Notes: a model not told the origin generated them from the letters alone. A DNA stretch of 22,241 bases from Verrucomicrobia bacterium UBA1200 (GCA_002309765.1 DBXY01000011.1:1-22241), one strand, 5' to 3'. Counted from the stretch's first letter, positions 6,266 through 14,598 are shown. Numbers and translations are program-made.

Positions 6266-6961
6266 TTATTCGGCGGCTTTAGGGGCAAGGTCGGGGCGAT
6301 GGGCTTTAATCTCATCCACAATACCGGTTATCCCAGAAAAGTGCCATGCGTCCAACCGAATCTTACGGGCGGGTTTGACCATCAAATCCACGATTCCCTT
6401 GTCATCCCATTTCGCCCATTCGATGCCGATGATGTCGGCATAGGCGATGTCACCACCGAAACCGCTGCCGTGCAGGCCGGATTCGTCGGCGGAAAATTTC
6501 TTGCCGACTTTCAGGGCGACCGCCGCGATGGCGAACAAACCCAACAGAAAGGTGGCAACCGCCTGAATGTCCTGGCCGCCAAGATCATGCGAAGAGTAAA
6601 CCGGGGATTTAAAAACCTCCTGAAGCTGCTGGTTCAACTCCACGCGCCGCTGTTCGCGGTTTTCTGTTACCTGATCGGAAAGCACCAGCCCGCTGACTTT
6701 CTTGACCAGCTTGGAGGGAACACGGTGTTTTTTGAAGGCAAACGCGCGGGTCAGCATCGAAGGCCCGTTCTCGGTGGAGAGCCAAGCCTCGGCGGTCATA
6801 TTGGTGGAGAGCAGGATTGGTCGGGTGTCATCCATGACGAGGTTTTCGCGGGGCCACGCCACGTGGCCGTCATAAATCGACCAAGCGCAAATTGCCCACA
6901 TCAGCACACCAACGCCGATCAACCGCAGCGCGTATTCTTTGTTCAGTTTTGCTTCGGACAT
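6266..6961 (-). CDS. Two-helix membrane protein with PH-like C-terminal domain, function unknown
   Basis: This 231-residue protein is one I do not recognise by name. A first membrane helix lies at about 12-29 (LIGVGVLMWAICAW) and a second at about 131-151 (AVATFLLGLFAIAAVAL). They flank a loop of roughly 100 residues rich in charged and glutamine residues, including ENREQRRVELNQQLQE. The C-terminal 80 residues (KKFSADESGLHGSGF ... IAYADIIGIEWAKWD ... IRLDAWHFSG) have the alternating strand pattern and final helix of small bacterial PH-like domains; this is a pattern impression. The ATG lies inside the 3' end of the MEMO gene (19-base overlap), with AAAGGA eight bases upstream. The context is an operon of mrp, thiN, memo and gluQ and gives no direct clue to function. 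Confidence 0.7.
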   Translation of the reverse strand: MSEAKLNKEYALRLIGVGVLMWAICAWSIYDGHVAWPRENLVMDDTRPILLSTNMTAEAWLSTENGPSMLTRAFAFKKHRVPSKLVKKVSGLVLSDQVTENREQRRVELNQQLQEVFKSPVYSSHDLGGQDIQAVATFLLGLFAIAAVALKVGKKFSADESGLHGSGFGGDIAYADIIGIEWAKWDDKGIVDLMVKPARKIRLDAWHFSGITGIVDEIKAHRPDLAPKAAE

Positions 6962-7854
6962 GGATTGGTTCCTTTCGGGTTAACGGGGGAGATCGGACGG
7001 GCGGGCACATAGGGCGGGACTGGCCATTGGCCCTCCACCCAAGCTCCGGCGTACTGGGTGCCTTCGGGCGCGCTGTCCCCGATCCGTGACACTTTTGCCC
7101 CTTGCGGCATCAACGCCATCAGCAACGGAAGCGGGTCGCGTGAGCAGAGCCGGTGCCCCAGATACTTTAGGTAGCGCATGAAATCCTTGAGGTTGCCGGA
7201 GGCGAAAAGCTCGAACATATTGCCGTTGTCGCCGCCCTCGTGGCCCAAAGTGGCGGCGGACGGCAAAGAGGGCAAATCTCCAAAATTCGCGCCGAAATGG
7301 GTAAAATCGGAACTCACCACCAAAAGGGTGCGGGAATCGACCAGCGGCCGCAAAGCCTCGGCGGTCTCCAAAAGCGTATGGGCGTCGAACTGGCCGCAAA
7401 TCAGGCACGCCACCGGGAGCCGGCGCGAGACATAGGACTGGATCATCGGAAGCTGAATCTGGTCGCTGTGTTCGCGGGTGTGGGCTGACGGCAGATGGGT
7501 AACGAACGGCAATTCCCGCAACCGGCGCAGCCAGACCAGATCCATGCGGAGTTCCCCCAGCGGGGTAATCACATGGGTGGCGTCTGGCACGCTAATCTGG
7601 TTGCGAAGCTCCTCGAAATGGCTGGGCGCGAGAATGACGATACGATCGTACTGGCGGGCGTCAAGCCGCAAATACACCCGGGCCGCGGTTTTACCGGAGA
7701 AACGGTAAGCCGCATGCGGCACCACCACCGCGCAAATGTTGCGCTTGCGCAGAACGGAAATTTCCCGCTTGAAATGTTCCATGTCGTATTCAAGCGTCAT
7801 GCGGCTGTTTTGGTACCACGCTCCGGCGGCCGGCGAAATCCACGCTTTTCTCAT
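6943..7854 (-). CDS. MEMO / AmmeMemoRadiSam system protein B
   Basis: This 303-residue protein belongs to the MEMO1 family, a dioxygenase-like fold with a metal site. Recognisable blocks are SPAAGAWYQ at 7-15, VPHAAYRFSGKTAARVY at 45-61, LAPSHF at 75-80, REHSDQIQLPMIQ at 127-139 and SSDFTHFG at 181-188. The metal ligands known from human MEMO1 (two His and one Cys) correspond to H47, H79 and C237 (HRLCSRDP). In bacteria the gene often sits with an AMMECR1 gene and a radical SAM gene; neither is in this window, and its neighbours are mrp, thiN and a membrane protein. The reaction is not established. Its ATG overlaps the thiN stop as ATGA (7851-7854), and its 3' end overlaps the next gene by 19 bases. 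Confidence 0.9.
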   Translation of the reverse strand: MRKAWISPAAGAWYQNSRMTLEYDMEHFKREISVLRKRNICAVVVPHAAYRFSGKTAARVYLRLDARQYDRIVILAPSHFEELRNQISVPDATHVITPLGELRMDLVWLRRLRELPFVTHLPSAHTREHSDQIQLPMIQSYVSRRLPVACLICGQFDAHTLLETAEALRPLVDSRTLLVVSSDFTHFGANFGDLPSLPSAATLGHEGGDNGNMFELFASGNLKDFMRYLKYLGHRLCSRDPLPLLMALMPQGAKVSRIGDSAPEGTQYAGAWVEGQWPVPPYVPARPISPVNPKGTNPCPKQN

Positions 7855-8501
7855 TGTTTCCCCGCATACGTTTGGAACACCAGCAACGGTCCGCCCTCAA
7901 AAGTCAGCCGGAAACTGTCGCCCAGCGATTCGTTCAACGCCGCCTGCCACCAGCGGGTAAATGGCACTTGGTCCAAAGGCCATTTCAAGCCTTCGGCGTA
8001 AACCCGCAATCCCGGCTCGAAGGAGAAGATCGAGACCTGCTGGCCGGGGAAGGAAACGAAATGTGCCGAACTGAGCAACGGGGTGAAAATACCGTGGTCG
8101 GTTAACGCCGTAATCCGCGCCGCCCGCGCGAAATCCACCAGCAGCGAAAGGTTGCCCAGCGTGTGGTCTTCGCGTTTGCCGGAAATACCGAGAAAAACCA
8201 CGTCCAGCCAACGGCGGGAAAGACAAAAGGCAAAAGTCTTGGCAAGGTCGTTGGTATCCTGGTTCGAGACCTTGCGCAGCCTCGGGGCGTATTTGGCGCG
8301 GGTTTCGGGCGACAGGCTGTCAAGATCGCCCACCACCCACGCGGCGGACAAATCCGGCGCTTGCGCCGCCAGGACATCCGCCGCGCCATCGCAGCACACG
8401 ATTCTCCGAGCCTTCCGCAAAGCGGTCAACGGCTCCGGCGCTTGGGGGAAATCGCCGTTGGCTAGAATCGCGGTGTACGGAACGGTCGGCAAGAAACCCA
8501 C
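7851..8501 (-). CDS. thiN: Thiamine pyrophosphokinase
   Basis: Thiamine diphosphokinase transfers pyrophosphate from ATP to thiamine, giving the active cofactor ThDP in one step, usually as part of salvage. The 216 residues show the family motifs: ILANGDFP at 12-19, CCDGAAD at 36-42, VVGDLDSL at 56-63, QDTNDLAK at 81-88, and GISGKREDHTLGN at 105-117 with the catalytic-loop Asp/His. The C-terminal half is the beta-sandwich that binds thiamine. The start appears to be GTG at 8501, 14 bases after the mrp stop with only a weak GCGAGG upstream. No ATG lies earlier in the conserved region. Its stop overlaps the MEMO start by ATGA. ThDP is needed by transketolase, which would follow AraD in pentose metabolism, but that link is only circumstantial. 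Confidence 0.88.
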   Translation of the reverse strand: MGFLPTVPYTAILANGDFPQAPEPLTALRKARRIVCCDGAADVLAAQAPDLSAAWVVGDLDSLSPETRAKYAPRLRKVSNQDTNDLAKTFAFCLSRRWLDVVFLGISGKREDHTLGNLSLLVDFARAARITALTDHGIFTPLLSSAHFVSFPGQQVSIFSFEPGLRVYAEGLKWPLDQVPFTRWWQAALNESLGDSFRLTFEGGPLLVFQTYAGKQ

Positions 8502-8515
8502 GTCGGCCTCGCTGG

Positions 8516-9391
8516 TTAGAAATTGAGTTTCGCCAGAATGTCGCGAAACGCCTGTGCGGCGGGAGTGACGTCGGTCGATTCAACAAACGCCCGGCCGGAA
8601 TCGCCGGAAGCCGTAATGGCGGGGTCGATCGGCACCGCGCCCAAAAACGGCACGCCCATCGATTCCGCCAATTTCTGGCCGCCGCCGCGGCTCATAATGT
8701 CAACCACCTGGCCGCAATGCGGGCAAACGAACCCGCTCATGTTTTCCACCACCCCCAATACCGGAAGGTTGAGTTCCCGGCAGAAGGAGACCGATTTGCG
8801 GACGTCCACGGCGGCAACCTTTTGCGGCGTGGTCACAATCACCGCGCCGTCAAGGTCGGGAATCAGCTGGCACACCGTCAGCGGCTCATCGCCGGTACCG
8901 GGCGGAGCGTCAATCACCAGCAAATCCAAGTCTCCCCAGTTTACCTCTTCGAGGAACTGGCGGATCACGCCGATTTTCACCGGACCACGCCAAACCACCG
9001 GCGCGTCGGGATCGCTCAACAGAAAACCGGTGGAAATAACCGACAACCCGCCCAAACTGATCGGAATGATCCCTTGGTCATCGGCCTCCAGCCGGCGGCC
9101 TTCCAGCCCCAACATGGTCGGGACGCTTGGCCCGTGCAGGTCGATGTCGAGCAAACCCACGCGCTGGCCGGCCAACATGGCGGACATCGCCAGATTCACC
9201 GCGACGGTGCTTTTGCCCACGCCGCCCTTGCCGGACATCACCACCACCTTGCGGCGGATTTTGGAAAGACGCGATTTAAGTTTGGCGTCCGGGTCGCCGG
9301 CCGGCGCTTTGGCGGAAGGACAGCCCGAAGCATGCGAACACGTACTGCATGCGGAAGGGGAACACTCCCCGTGGTCATTGTTTTGGCTCAT
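8516..9391 (-). CDS. mrp: Mrp/NBP35 family Fe-S cluster carrier ATPase
   Basis: This 291-residue soluble P-loop ATPase (also ApbC/Nbp35) is of the kind that carries iron-sulphur clusters to apoproteins. The deviant Walker A is GKGGVGKS at 54-61, followed by DIDLHGPSVP at 82-91 and DAPPGTGDEP at 161-170. The cluster-bridging C223-x2-C226 (FVCPHCG) sits near the C-terminus. The N-terminus adds cysteines C10, C15, C18 and C24; C15-x2-C18-x5-C24 resembles the N-terminal ferredoxin-like motif of eukaryotic and archaeal Nbp35, so it may hold a second cluster. AGGAG lies five bases before the ATG. It is the first gene of the operon, directly after the rpsB-tsf terminator. I could not find a convincing promoter in the 50-base gap, so read-through from tsf is possible. 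Confidence 0.92.
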   Translation of the reverse strand: MSQNNDHGECSPSACSTCSHASGCPSAKAPAGDPDAKLKSRLSKIRRKVVVMSGKGGVGKSTVAVNLAMSAMLAGQRVGLLDIDLHGPSVPTMLGLEGRRLEADDQGIIPISLGGLSVISTGFLLSDPDAPVVWRGPVKIGVIRQFLEEVNWGDLDLLVIDAPPGTGDEPLTVCQLIPDLDGAVIVTTPQKVAAVDVRKSVSFCRELNLPVLGVVENMSGFVCPHCGQVVDIMSRGGGQKLAESMGVPFLGAVPIDPAITASGDSGRAFVESTDVTPAAQAFRDILAKLNF

Positions 9392-9443
9392 ATCATCTCC
9401 TCAATCCAACAACTCCGACTCTCATGCTGCTTGCCGGTTAAGA

Positions 9444-9477
9444 CAAACCCCGTCCACGCGGGCGCGGGCGGGGTTTG
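9444..9477 (-). terminator. Intrinsic terminator after tsf
   Basis: CAAACCCCG (9444-9452) pairs perfectly with CGGGGTTTG (9469-9477), a nine-bp GC-rich stem around a 16-nt GC-rich loop. On the minus strand it lies 27 bases after the tsf stop and is followed by a short, imperfect T-rich stretch (TCTTAA). It should end rpsB-tsf transcripts, perhaps incompletely because the T-tract is poor. Confidence 0.65.
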
Positions 9478-9503
9478 GATAATCGCATCAAACCGTGGGA
9501 TGC

Positions 9504-10364
9504 CTATTTCGCGCCCAACTGGAAGCGGGTGAAACGGGCGATCTTGATCTCGTCTCCGATTTCCTTGGAGACCTTCTCAAGCAACTGTTTGATGGTGGTC
9601 TTCTCGCCGGGGGCGTTCTTGATGAACGGCTGGTCAAGCAAGCAGATTTCGGAATAGAACTTGTTCACCATGCCCATCTTGATGCCGGGAAGCGCGCTCT
9701 CCGGAGGAAGCTTGCCCTTCTGTTCCTTCATCGCGTTGAGCTTAATTTCCAGCTCGGCGTCGATGTCGGCCTGGGGAACTTCGCTGGAGCAGATGAAACG
9801 CGGGGCCGCCGCGGCAATCTGCAACGCCACATCGTGGACGAACTCGGAGAACAGCGCATTCGCCGCCGTTTCCGGCTTGCCGCAGGTAACCTCGGCCAGA
9901 ACGCCGACCTTGCCGCCCATGTGGATGTAAGAGGTGACGATGCCGGTACCGCTCTGGATATAACGCGCGGCGCGGTGAATCTTCACGTTCTCTCCGGTCT
10001 GGGAGCAGATGGTCATGTGCTCTTCCTTCATGGAATCGCCCAAATCCTCGCCGATCTCCAGCACCTTGGCGGTAACCGCCGCGGCGAAGTTCTGGAAGTT
10101 GTCGGTCTTGGCAACAAAGTCGGTCTCGCAGTTGACTTCGGCCATCGCGATGGTCTTACCGTCGGCGGCGGAAAGCGCCTTGATCACGCCCTCTTTGGAC
10201 TCTTTGTCAGCGCGCTTAACCTGAATTGCCAAGCCCTTCTCGCGAAGAATCTTGATCGCAGCCTCGACATCGCCGTTGGTTTCCGTGAGGGCTTTCTTAC
10301 AGTCCATAATGCCGGAGTTGGTCAACTGGCGGAGATCGTTAATCATTTTAGCGGTGATAGCCAT
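9504..10364 (-). CDS. tsf: Translation elongation factor Ts
   Basis: EF-Ts is the guanine nucleotide exchange factor for EF-Tu. It is 286 residues from the ATG at 10364, close to the usual 280-300. The N-terminal UBA-like domain (MAITAKMINDLRQLTNSGIM) is followed by the EF-Tu contact motif CETDFVAKTDNF with T81-D82-F83, and the coiled dimerisation region contains the segment LPPESALPGIKMG. The frame is open upstream for 47 more codons from a start inside rpsB. I placed the start at ATG 10364 because AAAGGA lies about eight bases upstream and the family begins at this methionine. It is co-transcribed with rpsB, 37 bases away. Confidence 0.97.
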   Translation of the reverse strand: MAITAKMINDLRQLTNSGIMDCKKALTETNGDVEAAIKILREKGLAIQVKRADKESKEGVIKALSAADGKTIAMAEVNCETDFVAKTDNFQNFAAAVTAKVLEIGEDLGDSMKEEHMTICSQTGENVKIHRAARYIQSGTGIVTSYIHMGGKVGVLAEVTCGKPETAANALFSEFVHDVALQIAAAAPRFICSSEVPQADIDAELEIKLNAMKEQKGKLPPESALPGIKMGMVNKFYSEICLLDQPFIKNAPGEKTTIKQLLEKVSKEIGDEIKIARFTRFQLGAK

Positions 10365-10401
10365 GTCAAAAATCCTTTCTAGGTGTTGTTCCGATTCGGT
10401 T

Positions 10402-11349
10402 TTATTCAGCGGCAGGCGCCGGCGCTTCAGGAGCGGCCTCGAGGGCGGCTTCTGCGGTTTCAGCAGCGGCTTCGCTGGCCTTGGCGGCGCGTTTGCGGCT
10501 TTCACGCAGTTTGTCCTGGGCCATCTTCATACCCTCGGCCTTGGCCGCGTCCTTACGCTGCTTGCGGGCGGCGCGCTCCTGGGCTTCCTGGGCGGCCTGC
10601 TCGGCCTCGCGCTGACGCAGCTTCTCGGCCGCGACGCGGGAATACTCTTCGTCCGCAGTCTTGACCACTTTAGCCAAAGCGTCAACAATAAGCTTGATGC
10701 CGCGCACGGCGTCATCGTTGCCGGGAATCACGTAATCGATCGGATCCGGATTGGCGTTGGTATCGACCAGCGCGACCACCGGAATCTTCAGGCGAAGCGC
10801 CTCGCGGACGGCGTTCTGCTCGCGGCAGATGTCCACAATGAACAACGCTCCGGGCATGCGCTCCATATCGGCCACGCCGCTGAGGTTACGCTGAAGCTTG
10901 TCGAGTTCGCGGCGGAGGCAGGAGGCCTCTTTCTTGTGGACCGACAGGACGCCGTTGTTGTTGCGGCCCATCGTCTCAATCTGGCGCATGCGCTTCACGC
11001 TCTTGCGGATGGTCTCGTTGTTGGTGAGGGTACCGCCGAGCCAACGCTCGGTCATGTAATACTGGCCACACTCAATCGCGGCGGCCTTGACCACTTCCTG
11101 AGACTGCTTCTTGGTGGCCACAAAGAGAATCTTCTTGCCTTCCAGCACGGTGTCCCGCAGGAACTTGGCGGCAGTTTCAAGCATCGGCACGGTCTGGGTC
11201 AAATCAATGATGTGGATCCCGTTGCGCTTGTCAAAAATGTAGGGTTTCATCTTGGGGTTCCAGCGCTTAGTCTGGTGGCCGAAGTGCAAACCCGCGTCCA
11301 GCAGGTCCTTAAGAGTGAGCCCAGTGGTGCTCGAAACAGGCATTTCCAT
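10402..11349 (-). CDS. rpsB: 30S ribosomal protein S2 with extended C-terminal tail
   Basis: S2 is a small-subunit ribosomal protein on the back of the 30S head-body junction and interacts with S1 and the mRNA exit. The core runs to about residue 230: LDAGLHFGHQTKRWNPKMKPYIF at 17-39 (highly conserved), RWLGGTLTNN at 102-111 and VDTNANPDPIDYVIPGNDDA at 195-214. Residues 231-315 form an added tail: a charged helix rich in Glu, Gln, Arg and Lys, then an Ala/Glu/Pro-rich end, making the protein about 75 residues longer than E. coli S2. The start is ATG 11349 with AGGA eight bases upstream; a second in-frame ATG two codons on is less likely. It is the first gene of the rpsB-tsf operon. Confidence 0.97.
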   Translation of the reverse strand: MEMPVSSTTGLTLKDLLDAGLHFGHQTKRWNPKMKPYIFDKRNGIHIIDLTQTVPMLETAAKFLRDTVLEGKKILFVATKKQSQEVVKAAAIECGQYYMTERWLGGTLTNNETIRKSVKRMRQIETMGRNNNGVLSVHKKEASCLRRELDKLQRNLSGVADMERMPGALFIVDICREQNAVREALRLKIPVVALVDTNANPDPIDYVIPGNDDAVRGIKLIVDALAKVVKTADEEYSRVAAEKLRQREAEQAAQEAQERAARKQRKDAAKAEGMKMAQDKLRESRKRAAKASEAAAETAEAALEAAPEAPAPAAE

Positions 11350-11449
11350 TACTGTAATCCTAACTTTTTGGGAGACCGACGCCTCTTGCGCCCGTCGCCC
11401 GGGTTAATCCGCTTTGGCGCGCGCCCTGTTGCGCATCGCCTTCGCTTCC

Positions 11450-11480
11450 GCATGGCACACTGCCACTCGACAGCCCATGC
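11450..11480 (-). promoter_or_regulatory. rpsB: Hairpin in the rpsB leader
   Basis: In the transcript GCATGG pairs with CCATGC at the ends of this segment. An inner CTGTC/GGCAG stem (one G-U pair) closes a GAGT loop, separated from the outer stem by a small asymmetric internal loop. It lies about 100 bases upstream of the rpsB start, within a predicted leader of about 140 nt. Leaders of rpsB in other bacteria can bind S2 for autoregulation; that this one does so is inferred. Confidence 0.4.
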
Positions 11481-11497
11481 CGGTTGAGAAAGTAAGT

Positions 11498-11526
11498 AAT
11501 TTACTATAAGTGCTTGGGAAAAGCAA
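11498..11526 (-). promoter_or_regulatory. Promoter candidate for rpsB-tsf
   Basis: On the minus strand TTGCTT (11521-11526) and TAAATT (11498-11503) are 17 bases apart in the only AT-rich part of the 216-base gap between sbcC and rpsB. A second reading, TTGGGC (11527-11532) with TATAGT (11503-11508) and an 18-base spacer, overlaps it. A GCTTG/CAAGC inverted repeat (11512-11528) covers the -35 region. The start would be near 11490. The rest of the gap (11350-11490) is the structured GC-rich leader; no gene is seen. Confidence 0.5.
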
Positions 11527-11565
11527 GCCCAAACGGAGAAAAATCGAAAAATCGCGCCGCTTCGC

Positions 11566-14500
11566 CTACCGACGGGTCACCCCTGCCCCAGTCAAACTGC
11601 TGACGCCGCCGCCGATTTTTTCGGCGGTAATCTGAACCGGTATCCGCCGTTCGAGCTCCGAAACGTGGGAAATAATCCCGATGAGTTTCCCGCCCTGCTG
11701 GATACCTTCCAGAGTTTGGATGGCAGTGTCCAAGGTTTGTTCGTCCAACGTGCCGAAGCCTTCGTCCAAAAACAGCGAATCCACTTTCAGCCGCTGACCC
11801 GACAACTCCGACAGTCCCAAAGCCAGGGACAGGGAAACCTGAAACCGTTCACCGCCGGACAGGTTGTCCACCGAACGTACTTGCGACAACGCCCGGTCGT
11901 CAATCAACGGCAGCAGTTTGTCGCCGTCGCCACCGCCGCCCGACCATACCATCTGATACCTGCCCCACGTCATTTTATCCAAATGGCGGTTGGCATATTT
12001 GATCAGTCTGGCCAAGGTTAGCCCCTGCGCGTACGACTTGAACTGTTTCCCGTCCTTCCCGCCCAGATATTTGTTTAACGTATCCCAATCCTTTTTAATT
12101 TTATCAAGCTCTTCATACTCCTTTTGCTTTCGCGCGATGTCGCTATCCAGGCTCGCGTTAAAGCGTAACGCCTCGCTTATCTTCCCGCGTTCGGATGATT
12201 TGTCTTGCAGGTTTTGCGACAGCGCGGCGAATTCCTTTTCCACCTCGGCGGTAACCCGTTCCGCCGTTTCCCGGTCCGCCGGAGCGGCAAGCGCGTTTTG
12301 ATTGGATGCCGCCGCTAAAGCCTCCCGGCGACCGGACAGCGCCGAATCGCGGTTGGACAAAGCCTGTTTTACCGCATCGGCGCGTTTTATTTCCGGTTCG
12401 CTCCAGCAGGCTTCCCGCCATACGGTTTCATCCGCGAACCCCTCTTTTTGAATCGCTTCCAAAAATTCTGCCGCCGCGTTTTGGGCATCGTTTTTCGCGG
12501 CAACCAATCCCTCGGCGGCCTCCGCCAACTCGTTTTCCCCGTTGTTTTTCGCCTGTTCCGCCTGCGCCAGCTGCCGCTGCGCCAATTGGTGTTTTTCACG
12601 GACTGACTCCAGCTCGTTAGACAAATTTTTCTCGGCAGTCGCGACATCCCCGTTTACCCCGCAATCCCGCCGCTGTTTCTCCAGTTCCTGACACGCCGCT
12701 TCGTCATTAGCAAGCGCCGCCTGCTTTTCTTCCCGGCGGGTCTTCAGTTCCTGCAACCGCAACTCCTGCTCGCTGCAATCGCGCTGCAACTCAGCCGACG
12801 TTTCTTCCAAATGTTTCTGCTGCGCCAACAACTGCCGGCTTTTGCACTCAATCGATTTTTCGATGGCGTCAAGCGCTTGACGCTGGTCGTCGCATTGATT
12901 GCGGACAAAATTTTCCTTGGCCTCAGCTTGATTTTTGCGCGCCATCAAATCGTCGCGTAGTTTTTCCGCTTCTTGCAAATCCCGTTCCTGCTTCGACAGC
13001 TCGGGAACATTTCCCCGGCAGTAGGGATGGTCAACCGAACCGCACAAAGGACAGGGAACCCCATCCCGCAACCGTCCGCGCTTTTCCTCCAGCCCTTCAA
13101 TCTCTTTTGCAAAATCGCGCGCTTCCCGCGCTTTTTTAACCAGCGTTTCCAAATCTTGGAAACGCGCGGAAAACTCGGCGCGAACCGCTTCCGCCGCAGC
13201 TTTGGCTTGGTTGAACAAATCATTAACCTCATTCAACTTCAGCTCAGCTTGGGACTTTCGTTCCAATTCGCGCACAAACTCCCGGCACAGGGATACCTCC
13301 GGCCCGTTTATTTTGTCCGCAGGCAATGCCTCATGGCGAAGAGCGGCGGCGACCCATTTTCGAATCTCCGCATTTTCATTCAAAGCATTCTTCGACTTGC
13401 GGATATTTTCGGAAATTTTGCTTTCCTCCCCGGCATCGTAATCCACTTCCTTGCGGGCGGCATTCCGCCGCTTCAAAGCTTCGGCGAGGTTTGCGTCCAA
13501 CTCTCTGGCGAGGTTAAACTTTGGACGCATCATCTGTTCCCGGCTCTGGCAATCGTTGAACGCTTGTTGCATTTTTTCAAGGTCGGCTTCCGCCTTTGCC
13601 TTGCGTTGCCGAATCTGTATCAACGCCTCCTCGCGCTTTTCCCGTTCCTTTTCAAGTCTGACCGCATTGTCACGCAAATGCGACAAATCACGGTACTCGC
13701 GGTCAAACTTTAACGCCCGGTTTGCCGTTACCAACCGCAACAGCTGCGGTTGCGCCGCGAGTTTATCCCGTTCCAAATCCGCCGCGTCAGCGTCCAAAAG
13801 CCGTCTTTCCGCCAATATCCGGTCACGCTCCCGCAACCACATCAACAATCCAGAAAGTTGCGCCAACCGTTCGTTGCCGCTTTTCATCTCCGCGTCCAAT
13901 GTCGCCAGCCGCGATTCATTGGACAGACGCTGTTCGTCGGTCAGCCGCTGCGATTTTAGCTGATCCAATGCTTGTTTTGCCAAATTTGCCGCATTCTCGT
14001 TCGCGGACTTTCGATTGTAAATTTCTTTGCCGATTTCCGCGTAAATGTCCGTACCGGTGGTCTGCTCCAAAATCTGCGATCGGGTCTCCTTGTTGGCAGA
14101 GGACAAAAAACTGTCGAACTGGCCCTGCGCCAGCATAATGGTTCGCAGAAACTGATCCCGATCCAACCCGACTTTCTCTTTGATTATATCTTTTACCGCA
14201 TCCAACCCGTGTGCCGGAATATCCCGACCGTCTTTTTCATCGCGGATACTCATCGACACCTGTTGCAAGTTCGCTCCGGGACGATTATGGGCGCGATGCT
14301 GTTCCCAACAGGCGGTGAACACACCCGTTTGGCTTGAAAAGGTCAGCTCGCTGAAACTCTCGCCCGTTCCGTAGGACATAACCGCGTTTTCGTTTTCGGT
14401 TACTTTTACCCGCGCCGTGCTTCCGTAAAGCGCAAGCGTGATTGCGTCCAGAATGGTAGTTTTCCCGGCACCGGTCGCACCATTGATTAAAAAAAGCCCG

Positions 14501-14586
14501 TCGGCAAATTCCGGCGACGTGAAATTGATTGCCCACTCACCCGCCAGCGAGTTGAGATTTTTAAACCGCAATTTTAAAATTTTCAA
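11566..14586 (-). CDS. sbcC: Exonuclease subunit SbcC (Rad50-like ATPase)
   Basis: SbcC is the SMC/Rad50-type ATPase partner of the SbcD nuclease. The complex cleaves hairpins and trims DNA ends during repair and replication. The 1006 residues show Walker A GATGAGKT at 36-43, Q-loop LAQGQFDSF at 152-160, two long coiled coils around the zinc hook CPLC at 512-515, the signature LSGGE at 909-913, Walker B FLDEGFGTLD at 939-948 and H-loop ISHVSE with H974. The length is near that of E. coli SbcC (1048). The start is TTG at 14586, supported by GGAGG six bases upstream. It follows sbcD by 12 bases. After the TAG there are T-rich runs but no clear hairpin before the rpsB promoter. Confidence 0.95.
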   Translation of the reverse strand: MKILKLRFKNLNSLAGEWAINFTSPEFADGLFLINGATGAGKTTILDAITLALYGSTARVKVTENENAVMSYGTGESFSELTFSSQTGVFTACWEQHRAHNRPGANLQQVSMSIRDEKDGRDIPAHGLDAVKDIIKEKVGLDRDQFLRTIMLAQGQFDSFLSSANKETRSQILEQTTGTDIYAEIGKEIYNRKSANENAANLAKQALDQLKSQRLTDEQRLSNESRLATLDAEMKSGNERLAQLSGLLMWLRERDRILAERRLLDADAADLERDKLAAQPQLLRLVTANRALKFDREYRDLSHLRDNAVRLEKEREKREEALIQIRQRKAKAEADLEKMQQAFNDCQSREQMMRPKFNLARELDANLAEALKRRNAARKEVDYDAGEESKISENIRKSKNALNENAEIRKWVAAALRHEALPADKINGPEVSLCREFVRELERKSQAELKLNEVNDLFNQAKAAAEAVRAEFSARFQDLETLVKKAREARDFAKEIEGLEEKRGRLRDGVPCPLCGSVDHPYCRGNVPELSKQERDLQEAEKLRDDLMARKNQAEAKENFVRNQCDDQRQALDAIEKSIECKSRQLLAQQKHLEETSAELQRDCSEQELRLQELKTRREEKQAALANDEAACQELEKQRRDCGVNGDVATAEKNLSNELESVREKHQLAQRQLAQAEQAKNNGENELAEAAEGLVAAKNDAQNAAAEFLEAIQKEGFADETVWREACWSEPEIKRADAVKQALSNRDSALSGRREALAAASNQNALAAPADRETAERVTAEVEKEFAALSQNLQDKSSERGKISEALRFNASLDSDIARKQKEYEELDKIKKDWDTLNKYLGGKDGKQFKSYAQGLTLARLIKYANRHLDKMTWGRYQMVWSGGGGDGDKLLPLIDDRALSQVRSVDNLSGGERFQVSLSLALGLSELSGQRLKVDSLFLDEGFGTLDEQTLDTAIQTLEGIQQGGKLIGIISHVSELERRIPVQITAEKIGGGVSSLTGAGVTRR

Positions 14587-14598
14587 AACGCGCCTCCA

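Noticed and set aside
10365..10505. A 47-codon N-terminal extension of EF-Ts into rpsB
   Set aside because: EF-Ts begins at the MAITAKMI methionine with AAAGGA upstream; the extension is the out-of-frame rpsB tail and is Pro/Lys-rich by composition.
10252..11487. A 411-codon plus-strand open frame antisense to tsf and rpsB
   Set aside because: Both minus-strand genes are unmistakable, and the antisense product is low-complexity with no recognisable domain.
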